Source: Bacteroidota bacterium (GTDB lineage Bacteria; Bacteroidota; Ignavibacteria; Ignavibacteriales; Ignavibacteriaceae). From it: 7,871 bases of DNA. The position numbers and the translations under genes were made by a program. The notes under the pieces are model-generated. The model saw nothing but the letters and a program-made list of their open reading frames with translations, ran no database searches and was not told where the DNA came from. How positions within the stretch are numbered: the first letter of the stretch is position 1; each line of letters starts with the position of its first letter. The DNA lies in NCBI GenBank assembly GCA_023433685.1, contig JAEYUD010000103.1:1-7871 (forward strand), in the 5' to 3' direction. Positions 1 through 6,076 of the stretch are shown one piece after another.

Positions 1-252
1 GTTATTTGTTCCTGTTACTCTTTTATGATTCCAATCCGATCATCAAAAATAATAATATAAGTATTTAAAACAAAACACCTCACCCTTATGGAACTTCGGA
101 AACCCGGAATCCCTGAACTTCAGCCGGGAGCTGTCAGTAGAACTCCTGTGTATATCGACTGTATTTGCCAAAAAAAAGCTGCCCCTCTTGAGACAGCCTC
201 TGTAATTAGTCATCCCGCCACGGCGGATCAGCCCTCATCCTTACCCCGCAAC
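1..252. other. Non-coding left edge, downstream of recQ
   Basis: No supportable gene. The first 80 bases are AT-rich; plus-strand frames entering from the left edge stop within about 70 bases and give nothing recognisable. A 59-codon ATG frame at 88-267 runs through the recQ terminator and into the recQ 3' end, has no family resemblance I can name, and is rejected. Small inverted repeats are present: CCCGG (103-107) with CCGGG (124-128), enclosing CTGAA (113-117) with TTCAG (119-123). A CCGC/GCGG hairpin lies at 215-226. The recQ terminator at 170-197 is listed separately. Confidence 0.6.
170..197 (-). terminator. Intrinsic terminator of recQ
   Basis: Read on the minus strand, GCTGTC (197-192) is followed by an 8-base loop and GGCAGC (183-178), then a run of eight T (177-170). 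The stem is six pairs with one G-T, and it lies 55 bases past the recQ stop codon. A GC-rich stem directly followed by a T run is the standard rho-independent layout, and its orientation fits recQ. Confidence 0.8.
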
Positions 253-2886
253 TCAGTGCAGTTTTGAACCTTTGCCATGGAGGGGCTCCCTGAACTTGAA
301 CTGCGCGAGGAACACCCGGATCTCGGGGTAGGAGAAGCCTTCACCGAGTTTGTCTTTGAGGGTTTTCAGTTCGACGAAGCCTTCCCTGTATTTTGCCTGA
401 ATGAGTTTGTACCGGGAGGGGGTGAGGATCGCTTCATAGTTCAGTGAAGGGTCGATGCCAGACAGCTCTTCTATCTGCATCGAGACAACGGTTTCGCTCA
501 CATTCTTTGCGGAGGCTATCTCCCCGAGGGTTTTGCCTTCCTTCACCATTTCCCATACGGGGTGGAGTGAAGAGGGGATGACGATGTTCTTCTTCCCGGA
601 GTCGTCTGAAGGAACGGGGATTGCATTTATCACGGAGAGTATCTCTTCACCTGTTTTACTGAACATCCTCTCGTTGGTGCCGGGCAGTTCAAGAAACTCC
701 TCCCTCGTTTTGGGCTTTACCCTTGAGAGTTCAGCGAGAATTTCATCAGAACAGATCAGGTACGGCGGCTGGGAGAACCTCTTCGCCATCCTTTCCCTCA
801 CAGCCTTAAGCTTAAAGAAGAGTTCAAGATCGGCACCCGGGTCTGAAGGAAGTGAAGTGTCGCCCGTCTTCTCGATCAGCCGCAATTCAACCAGTGACGC
901 GTACCCCTTGTTGGTGAGGAACACACGGTTTCCCTTCGATTTATTCTCGAAAATGTAGCCGTTCGCCAGAAGAAGATTGAAAACCGGCTTCACCTGACCA
1001 TACTGAAAACCGGAGCAAATGCCGAAAACGGGGAGTTTCTGATAGTTCTCAGACTTCGAGTTGCCCATCACGATAGTGAAAACATGAACAGGGCTCACGC
1101 CGTCAGGGAAGAGGTGTACCGCACGCAGCACCGACTCGTTAATGAACTGTGTGGCATCGGCCGGCAGGGTTTCGTTCTCGCGCCGGCAATTGTCGCACTT
1201 CCCGCACTTATACTCCTTCCGGTCGCCAAAATACTTCAGGATGAAAGCGAACCGGCAACCGGTGTGGTAAACGAAGTTTTCGATCTGCTTCAGTTTATTG
1301 AACGAATTGTTGAAATTCCGGTCGGTGTACCGTGAATCTATCACCAATTTCGCGCTTTTGATCCGGGGGATCAGAAGTTTAAATGTATCCTTTGAGGCGG
1401 GAGCCTGAAAAGTGAGAATGCCGCTGTTGTCGAGCTCGAAGAGGGAGTCGCGAAGTGCCGCCTCACCCGTGGCAAGCTCCTGCACCATCTTTTCGATATC
1501 GATCATTATCACCCTCTCGAAGGGTTGCGTGCCGTACTCCTTCACCAGCCAAAGGATCATCTCTTTCTTAATATTGTCGGGGAGGCTTTTCGTGTACTTT
1601 TTCAGCTGTTCCGGATTAAGGATGTAAGAGAAGAAATATTTCTGCCTGAAATCTGAAATGGCGGCGAGGTATCCGGCCTTCTCGAGTATGCCGAGCGCGC
1701 CGAGGATGGTGCCGCGGGGGATGTTCTTGCCGAGGATCAAGTTGATAAGGTCGTAGTCGATCTTCAGCAGCTTTTCGGGGAGGTCGCCCTGCTGTACCGA
1801 GGCGGAGTCGAGCAGCGCGTCGTAGATCTCCGCCACAAGGTCTTTCTTTGGGAATGCGGAGTCGATGAAGAACTGCTGCAGTTTCAGGTCGGCTCTCTCG
1901 AAAAGCATCACCGCGTGCGACTCCTTGCCGTCTCTTCCGGCGCGGCCGAACTCCTGGTAGTAGCTTTCGATCGTGCCGGGCATGTTGAAGTGTATCACCA
2001 GCCGCACATCCTCTTTGTCGATCCCCATGCCGAAGGCGTTGGTGGCAACAATAACATTCACCTTGCCGCTCAGGAATCGTTCCTGTATCAGTTTGCGGTG
2101 TTCGTTCGGGAGGCCGGCGTGATAGTAGAGGTTATCGATCTTCCGCATCGTGAGGTATTCGGAGAGTTCCTCCGCTTTCTTGCGCGAACCGGTGTAGATA
2201 ATGGCAGGGGTGCCGTAAACCCGCAGCAATTCGGCTGTTTTTGCCTTTTTTTCTTTCAGTTCGTGGACCGAAAGTGAGATGTTCTCCCTCTCGAAGCCGC
2301 GCACGAAGGTGAGGGGGTCGCGCATGTTGAGCTGGCGGGTGATATCCTCCCGTACCTCTTCGGTCGCGGTTGCGGTGAAAGCCGAGATGTTTTTGGTTCC
2401 CGAGTAAGTGATGAAATCCCTGATCTTCAGGTAGCCGGGTCTGAAATTGTGACCCCACTCGCTGATGCAATGGGCTTCATCCACGAAGAGGAAGGCGGGT
2501 TTAAGCTGTTTGATCTTATCGGCAAAGGCGATGTTTTCAAGTCGCTCTGGTGCCACATAGAGGAGTTTTATAAGCCCCTGTTCGAGGTCGCGCATTATAC
2601 GGTCGATCTCGTATCCGCCGAGTGAACTGTTGATGAACTCGGCGTTCACCCCCGCGTTGCGGAGGTTATCAACCTGGTCTTTCATCAGCGCGATAAGAGG
2701 GGAGATGACTATCGAAAACCCTTTTGTTACCAGGGCGGGTATCTGATAGCAGAGTGATTTTCCACCCCCGGTCGGAAGTATCGCGAGGACATTCTCCCTG
2801 TTAAGGATCGCCTCGATGATCTCCTGCTGCCCCTGGCGGAAGGAATCGTAACCGAAATATTTTTTTAGTGCTTCTTGTGGTGACAT
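253..2886 (-). CDS. recQ: RecQ-family ATP-dependent DNA helicase (877 aa)
   Basis: A cytoplasmic 3'-5' superfamily 2 helicase of recombinational repair. Visible in order: motif 0 (FGYDSFRQGQ, 11-20), Walker A LPTGGGKS (37-44), DEAH (136-139), the RecQ aromatic loop SEWGHNFRP (142-150), TATAT (171-175) and the motif VI arginines in GRAGRDG (314-320). An extra segment of about 190 residues (350-540) precedes the zinc site C544/C561/C564/C567. A winged helix (about 575-675), an HRDC domain (about 684-756) and a C-terminal helix-turn-helix region (about 770-865) follow. E. coli RecQ is about 610 aa. ATG at 2886 is chosen because the family begins there; the open frame to 3150 is repeat sequence with no helicase similarity. 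Alone in its transcription unit, with a terminator at 170-197. Family confidence is very high; orthology to E. coli RecQ rather than a RecQ-like paralogue is less certain. Confidence 0.95.
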   Translation of the reverse strand: MSPQEALKKYFGYDSFRQGQQEIIEAILNRENVLAILPTGGGKSLCYQIPALVTKGFSIVISPLIALMKDQVDNLRNAGVNAEFINSSLGGYEIDRIMRDLEQGLIKLLYVAPERLENIAFADKIKQLKPAFLFVDEAHCISEWGHNFRPGYLKIRDFITYSGTKNISAFTATATEEVREDITRQLNMRDPLTFVRGFERENISLSVHELKEKKAKTAELLRVYGTPAIIYTGSRKKAEELSEYLTMRKIDNLYYHAGLPNEHRKLIQERFLSGKVNVIVATNAFGMGIDKEDVRLVIHFNMPGTIESYYQEFGRAGRDGKESHAVMLFERADLKLQQFFIDSAFPKKDLVAEIYDALLDSASVQQGDLPEKLLKIDYDLINLILGKNIPRGTILGALGILEKAGYLAAISDFRQKYFFSYILNPEQLKKYTKSLPDNIKKEMILWLVKEYGTQPFERVIMIDIEKMVQELATGEAALRDSLFELDNSGILTFQAPASKDTFKLLIPRIKSAKLVIDSRYTDRNFNNSFNKLKQIENFVYHTGCRFAFILKYFGDRKEYKCGKCDNCRRENETLPADATQFINESVLRAVHLFPDGVSPVHVFTIVMGNSKSENYQKLPVFGICSGFQYGQVKPVFNLLLANGYIFENKSKGNRVFLTNKGYASLVELRLIEKTGDTSLPSDPGADLELFFKLKAVRERMAKRFSQPPYLICSDEILAELSRVKPKTREEFLELPGTNERMFSKTGEEILSVINAIPVPSDDSGKKNIVIPSSLHPVWEMVKEGKTLGEIASAKNVSETVVSMQIEELSGIDPSLNYEAILTPSRYKLIQAKYREGFVELKTLKDKLGEGFSYPEIRVFLAQFKFREPLHGKGSKLH

Positions 2887-2891
2887 CGTCT

Positions 2892-2909
2892 GCAAATTTA
2901 TCAATTTGC
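2892..2909 (-). promoter_or_regulatory. Inverted repeat and possible -7 box at the recQ start
   Basis: GCAAATT (2892-2898) and AATTTGC (2903-2909) form a perfect 7-bp inverted repeat with a TATC spacer, ending 5 bases from the recQ ATG. On the minus strand the same bases read TAAATTTG (2900-2893), an exact match to the Bacteroidota -7 consensus TAnnTTTG. A TTG lies about 24 bases further upstream, longer than the usual spacing of about 20. If the box is used, the transcript would be nearly leaderless. No Shine-Dalgarno sequence is evident, which is common in Bacteroidota. An operator, or chance in AT-rich DNA, are alternatives. Confidence 0.35.
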
Positions 2910-3003
2910 CGGGAGAGAAAAAAGCAATACCGCTATTTTGGGAGGGTTTTATCGAGGCTCTTTTTCTTGGAGGCCAGCACCTCTCCTTTCTTCGAACCAC
3001 TCT

Positions 3004-3061
3004 CCCCTTAATCCCCTCTCGCCTTACCTCACCCCTTGCCCCTCTCCTACAAGGAGAGGGG
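3004..3061 (-). repeat. G-run tract and 10-bp hairpin upstream of recQ
   Basis: The plus strand has CCCC at 3004-3007, 3013-3016, 3032-3035 and 3039-3042, so the minus strand has four GGGG runs separated by 3, 15 and 5 bases, about 120-175 bases upstream of recQ. The last run is part of a perfect 10-bp hairpin: CCCCTCTCCT (3039-3048) with AGGAGAGGGG (3052-3061), loop ACA. I recall similar sequence recurring in spacers of related genomes, so it is probably a dispersed repeat; that is memory, not shown here. Confidence 0.55.
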
Positions 3062-3072
3062 AATTGCGGATG

Positions 3073-3188
3073 AAGCAGAAGCGCTGAATTCCCGGAGTCT
3101 CCGCTAAAGGGAAAATAACTCGCTTCGCTCAAACACATTTTCCCTTTCACGCTCCGACCGCCCGTAATTCTCTCCCGCGCTTCTGCTT
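3073..3188. repeat. 116-bp nested inverted repeat, MITE-like
   Basis: The outer arms AAGCAGAAGCGC (3073-3084) and GCGCTTCTGCTT (3177-3188) are perfect 12-bp inverted repeats. Inside lies a second perfect pair, AAAGGGAAAAT (3106-3116) and ATTTTCCCTTT (3137-3147), around a 20-base centre. A small pair CGGAG/CTCCG sits at 3093-3103. There is no coding content and I see no target-site duplication at the ends. It resembles a palindromic extragenic element or a miniature transposable element; which one cannot be decided from one copy. Confidence 0.6.
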
Positions 3189-3261
3189 AGGCCGACCCCA
3201 ATGGAGGTTCGTGCCGAAAACTGGCATTAATCCTCATAACAAATCTGCACATTCGATCACA

Positions 3262-3340
3262 TACTTTGTGGCGCATGCATCCTTGCTTGCGATTGCCCCA
3301 TCGGGGCAAACCCGGCACCGGGAGGTGCCTGGTATGGGTA
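3262..3340 (+). repeat. REP-like palindromic element, copy 1
   Basis: The first 32 bases (3262-3293) match the reverse complement of 6104-6135 at 29 of 32 positions by hand count. A perfect hairpin follows, TTGCCCC (3293-3299) with GGGGCAA (3303-3309), then a second, GGCACC (3314-3319) with GGTGCC (3324-3329) and loop GGGA. The element ends in a GCCTGGTATGGG motif also recognisable in copy 2 (GCCTGGCATCGG on its reverse strand). The second hairpin is absent from copy 2. Confidence 0.7.
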
Positions 3341-3360
3341 GAATACGAATTAAATATTAA

Positions 3361-3465
3361 ACCTCGTCCCGCGCGGGAACGAGTGGGATTTATATTCTCC
3401 GTGTTTCGCTGAACAGTGCCGGGAAAAGTTATTCGAAAAGTGTTAAGGTTCAGGTGGTTAAGTAA
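3361..3465 (+). pseudogene. Detached 3' end of a T9SS-cargo gene (sorting-domain remnant)
   Basis: This frame encodes 34 residues and a stop, including SGIYILRVSLN and a terminal SKSVKVQVVK, essentially the last residues of the T9SS protein ending at 6045 (SGVYIIRVSLN, the same last ten residues). There is no start codon, and an in-frame TAA lies at 3358-3360 immediately upstream. DNA similarity to the intact gene (offset 2580) begins at about 3367 and continues past the stop to about 3500; I count 114 of 134 identical. The sorting domain is normally about 80-90 residues, so only its last third survives. It cannot be a functional gene. It is either a relic of a deleted paralogue or a copy moved here by recombination. 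Confidence 0.8.
3363..3383. repeat. GC-rich palindrome at the remnant's left border
   Basis: Arms CTCGTCCCGC (3363-3372) and GCGGG-A-ACGAG (3373-3383) pair along 10 positions with a single bulged A; the core TCCCGCGCGGGA (3367-3378) is a perfect 12-bp palindrome. Similarity to the intact T9SS gene breaks inside this structure. The equivalent bases in the intact gene (5947-5958, TCCCGCGTGGGA) form a slightly imperfect palindrome. Confidence 0.65.
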
Positions 3466-3515
3466 GGTTTAGGTATTCGAAACAGATAATTTCCATACCG
3501 GGGCAAGCAAAATTT

Positions 3516-3543
3516 TTTCGTTAAAGGTTTAACACCTTCGAAA
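3516..3543 (-). terminator. Weak stem downstream of the MNT gene
   Basis: TTTCG (3516-3520) pairs with CGAAA (3539-3543) and AAGGT (3524-3528) with ACCTT (3534-3538), leaving a 3-base bulge and a TTAAC loop. It starts about 20 bases past the MNT stop. On the minus strand it is followed by an A run and then four T, not a clean T tract, so a termination role is only possible. Confidence 0.25.
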
Positions 3544-3562
3544 TCTGTAAATAATTACTAGA

Positions 3563-3868
3563 TCAGCCCGCGTAAAGGATCTTACCTGTTTTGATAAGCG
3601 ATTCAGTAAACCCGCTCCTGTCATCGGATATTGAAAGAAGTACAGGCTCGATTCTTGAGTCTATGCCTCTTGTGAGCCTGAAAAGATTGGTTTGATTCTC
3701 AAAGAAATTATCTCCAAACTCATCGACCACAACGGCTATGTCTATATCACTGTCCTCGTGGAAATTACCTTTCTGGTAAGAGCCGAAGAGGATGATATAC
3801 TTGACATCGTAGGTTTCAAGAACTTTTTCGGAGTATTCTTCAACTATTTTTTCAATTGTTTTAGCCAT
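3563..3868 (-). CDS. MNT-domain (minimal) nucleotidyltransferase, 101 aa
   Basis: A small DNA polymerase beta-superfamily nucleotidyltransferase of the MNT type. GS at 29-30, ten residues, then D41-x-D43 give the exact GSx10DxD signature that binds metal and nucleotide. E74 lies roughly where the third carboxylate would be expected, but it is a glutamate and the assignment is uncertain. The length, about 100 residues, is normal for the family. ATG at 3868 is preceded by AAAGG about 8 bases upstream. It is the second gene of a pair, overlapping the HEPN gene by 25 bp (3844-3868), so translation is probably coupled. In some MNT-HEPN pairs the MNT protein adds AMP to the HEPN partner and neutralises it. 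That has been shown for MntA/HepT, a different HEPN subfamily, so here it is inference. Confidence 0.88.
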   Translation of the reverse strand: MAKTIEKIVEEYSEKVLETYDVKYIILFGSYQKGNFHEDSDIDIAVVVDEFGDNFFENQTNLFRLTRGIDSRIEPVLLSISDDRSGFTESLIKTGKILYAG

Positions 3869-4245
3869 TCCAAAAACCTTTCAGAATCGTTAATTAAATT
3901 AAGACAGATCTGTTCGTTGAGTGATTTCAGAAGTTTGAATTTATCCGTAGGATATCTTCCAGCGATCTGCATTGGCATTAGACGATCAAGAAGATCAAGT
4001 TGCTCCGTATCCATGTCAGCAGTTAGTCCTGCCTTCCCGGCAATATACTGCAGGTTGTGAGTGTAAGGAGGCTCTTTTCCAATTGAGCACCAAAAGTAGG
4101 CTTTCAGCCCCTTCTCAACCAATAAATGACAGAAAAACCCAACATAAAGATACTTCCCGGAAGTTAACATGGTTTTCGTGACATCCAGATCATCCGTTGC
4201 CAACTCGAACCAATATTCACTCTTTCGTTTTGCTTCTTCAGTCAC
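3844..4245 (-). CDS. HEPN-domain protein, partner of the MNT gene (133 aa)
   Basis: A compact, probably all-helical protein. The segment ending VEKGLKAYFW (about 43-52), PPYTHNL (59-65) and RYP (97-99) follow the order I know from the HEPN family of PF05168/COG2250. It lacks the R-x4-6-H ribonuclease motif of toxic HEPN proteins: the histidines are H40 and H63, and none of R7, R88, R97 or R123 has a histidine 4-6 residues after it. The start is GTG at 4245; an in-frame TAA directly abuts it upstream (4248-4246), so the gene cannot begin earlier, and the next ATG (residue 26) would cut into the first helix. It is first in a two-gene unit with the MNT gene, in AT-rich DNA. The role could be toxin, nucleotide sensor or substrate-binding subunit; the family call is firm, the activity is not known. 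Confidence 0.85.
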   Translation of the reverse strand: MTEEAKRKSEYWFELATDDLDVTKTMLTSGKYLYVGFFCHLLVEKGLKAYFWCSIGKEPPYTHNLQYIAGKAGLTADMDTEQLDLLDRLMPMQIAGRYPTDKFKLLKSLNEQICLNLINDSERFLEWLKQLKK

Positions 4246-4446
4246 TTAAAATCCAAAATAATGCAGTTAATATCTACAAGTTAACAAATTATACGATTAA
4301 AATAAAGTCAGGTGGCAGGGCAATACGGGACATTCAATGCGTATGATATCCGGGAGATGGTGCCGCTCTCGTCCTTCTTACTCCTTTTTTATCTAAAATC
4401 TTTTTCCTATTTTTCACACCAACATTATTAACTCGCAGGCGAAAAA
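4246..4446. promoter_or_regulatory. Divergent intergenic region, HEPN-MNT versus T9SS gene
   Basis: This 201-bp AT-rich spacer must hold the promoters of both divergent units. For the T9SS gene, TATTTTTC at 4408-4415 matches seven of eight positions of TAnnTTTG but has no clear -33 TTG. For the HEPN gene, the minus strand reads TTATTTTG about 10-18 bases upstream of GTG, also one mismatch. Neither is strong. Confidence 0.3.
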
Positions 4447-6045
4447 TTGCTAAATAAATCATCCCTCTTTGGAAAATACGCACTCCTCTTCTTCCTCCTG
4501 ATCCCCGGGAGTGAAAATCTTTATGCCCAGTTCGATACAGTAATTTTTGTAAAAAAAGCACCTTACTGGAATGAAGCCGTGATCTACATGGGTGACCAAA
4601 ACGATGACGGGTTTGACGATTTTATAATCTGTGCCCAAAATGGTAATACCGGTCCGAATGGTTACGCATATTTTTATTATGGAGGAAACCCCCTTTCCAC
4701 TACCCCTGCAATACGATTCCCATATAATGCCCCAACCGCCACCACTGCCTGTGACATTAACAGAGATGGATACAGAGATCTTGTAGTTCAGCAAAGTAGC
4801 AATGTTAAGCCACAGATAATTGATGTTTACTTTGGCGGGCCAAGTATTGATACTATAGTTGATTTTTCATTCTCTTGGATTGACAACATCTCCGATTTAG
4901 TCGAAATGATGGGGCATAATTGGCCCATTGATTTCGACGGTGACGGATTTGAAGACTTTGTTTGTATAAGTGGATACAATGTCACCTCAGGATTTCTAAA
5001 TGACAGAATATATTTTTTTAGAACAGACAGTCTCATGACAACCCATGCATATCACAAAATTGAATTGTTCCCGGATCAATCGTACCAAATAAAGCGGTCG
5101 TATACAAGTTTTGCCGATATTGATGGTGACGGAAAAACTGATTTCAGTATCGTGTTGGGTAAATATTCTGCACCAACAGCGGCACCAGAACGGAAGGTTC
5201 GCTTTTATTATGGGAATACGGATTTCGATTTCAATGGTTTTTACGAAATAACCGATACCATGGCATATGTGGATCATACTTATTTAATACAAGACCTTAA
5301 TAATGACGGGAAAGGAGAGATAATCTTCAATAATCCGGGAACGCATCCAGATTGGTATTCGGATGTTTTTTCATTTGGTACCAGACCTCCAAACTTCACA
5401 GTGGAGCAGGGAATCAATACGCAAAATTACCCTTGGGCTGCGGCTTTTTCACCCGGCGATATAAATGCCGATGGATGTAATGACATGTTACGCCACCTGC
5501 CTTATTATATAATGAATCTCTATCTTGGAGGATACCCAATGCAGGAGGAGAGGACCAAAGTCTATTCGTCTTCCTCTTCGGGCATTTATCGAATAAATTT
5601 TGGTGGCAGGATTGGAGATGTGGATGGTGATGGAGTTGATGACATATGTATCGGTGAAAACGGAGGTACTGATCATACAGGAACCAACCAACCCGGAAAT
5701 ATTTATATTATTAAGGGTACAAGAAGCCCTGTTTCGGTCAGGGAAAAAACAGAGGTTCTCTTAACGCCTTCTGAATTAGATATCGCAATCTCTCCCAATC
5801 CAACAAATGGACCCATCACATTACAATACACCCTCCCGGGTCCGGGTGAGTTTGTTACAGAAGTTTTCAACATATTGGGTGAGAAGATATACAGCAATTC
5901 ATCACAGGGAGAAAAGGGTGTTCACTCAGAACAGATCGATCTTGCCTCCCGCGTGGGACCGAGTGGGGTTTATATTATCCGCGTTTCGCTGAACAGTGGC
6001 GGTGAGAGCTATTCAAAAAGTGTGAAGGTTCAGGTGGTTAAGTAA
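4447..6045 (+). CDS. Secreted FG-GAP/VCBS seven-repeat propeller with T9SS sorting domain (532 aa)
   Basis: Residues 1-27 look like a signal peptide: a K-containing start, the hydrophobic stretch YALLFFLLIP (11-20), and likely cleavage after LYA (27). Seven calcium-loop motifs of the form DxDxDGxxD begin at D50, D103, D162, D224, D283, D338 and D391, spaced 53-62 residues, as in FG-GAP/VCBS repeats of integrin-like beta-propellers. The fifth ends in E291 instead of D. The last ~85 residues (about 446-532, with SPNPTNG, SGVYIIRVSLN and a basic end) are a type A T9SS sorting domain, normally removed as the protein is exported across the outer membrane. The start is TTG at 4447: upstream the frame has no other start before a TAA at 4429-4431, and TTG gives a complete signal peptide; GCAGG at 4435-4439 may serve as a weak ribosome site. 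Single-gene unit; ligand unknown. Confidence 0.9.
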   Translation: MLNKSSLFGKYALLFFLLIPGSENLYAQFDTVIFVKKAPYWNEAVIYMGDQNDDGFDDFIICAQNGNTGPNGYAYFYYGGNPLSTTPAIRFPYNAPTATTACDINRDGYRDLVVQQSSNVKPQIIDVYFGGPSIDTIVDFSFSWIDNISDLVEMMGHNWPIDFDGDGFEDFVCISGYNVTSGFLNDRIYFFRTDSLMTTHAYHKIELFPDQSYQIKRSYTSFADIDGDGKTDFSIVLGKYSAPTAAPERKVRFYYGNTDFDFNGFYEITDTMAYVDHTYLIQDLNNDGKGEIIFNNPGTHPDWYSDVFSFGTRPPNFTVEQGINTQNYPWAAAFSPGDINADGCNDMLRHLPYYIMNLYLGGYPMQEERTKVYSSSSSGIYRINFGGRIGDVDGDGVDDICIGENGGTDHTGTNQPGNIYIIKGTRSPVSVREKTEVLLTPSELDIAISPNPTNGPITLQYTLPGPGEFVTEVFNILGEKIYSNSSQGEKGVHSEQIDLASRVGPSGVYIIRVSLNSGGESYSKSVKVQVVK

Positions 6046-6076
6046 GGTGAGGGTATTCTAAATAGATAATTTCTCT

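Larger units (their letters stand above)
2887..3562. other. 676-bp repeat-rich spacer between recQ and the HEPN-MNT pair
   Basis: No intact gene. Listed separately are the recQ start-proximal inverted repeat, a G-run/hairpin tract (3004-3061), a nested inverted repeat (3073-3188), a REP-like element (3262-3340), a T9SS-tail remnant (3361-3465) and a weak stem (3516-3543). In 3190-3260 I see nothing recognisable. The minus-strand frame continuing upstream of recQ through 2887-3150 is open but encodes only repeat-derived, low-complexity peptide. Confidence 0.75.

Noticed and set aside
88..267. 59-codon ATG frame on the plus strand at the left edge
   Set aside because: It runs across the recQ terminator and overlaps the recQ 3' end, has no recognisable family features and no ribosome site.
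455..2277. Plus-strand frames of 70-167 codons within recQ
   Set aside because: They are antisense shadows of the helicase; none shows a signal, domain or start context.
2887..3150. N-terminal extension of recQ by 88 residues
   Set aside because: The residues come from hairpin and purine-rich repeats and have no helicase similarity; the family start matches ATG 2886.
3073..3188. Insertion sequence
   Set aside because: No transposase or fragment of one, and no target-site duplication; only a small inverted-repeat element can be supported.
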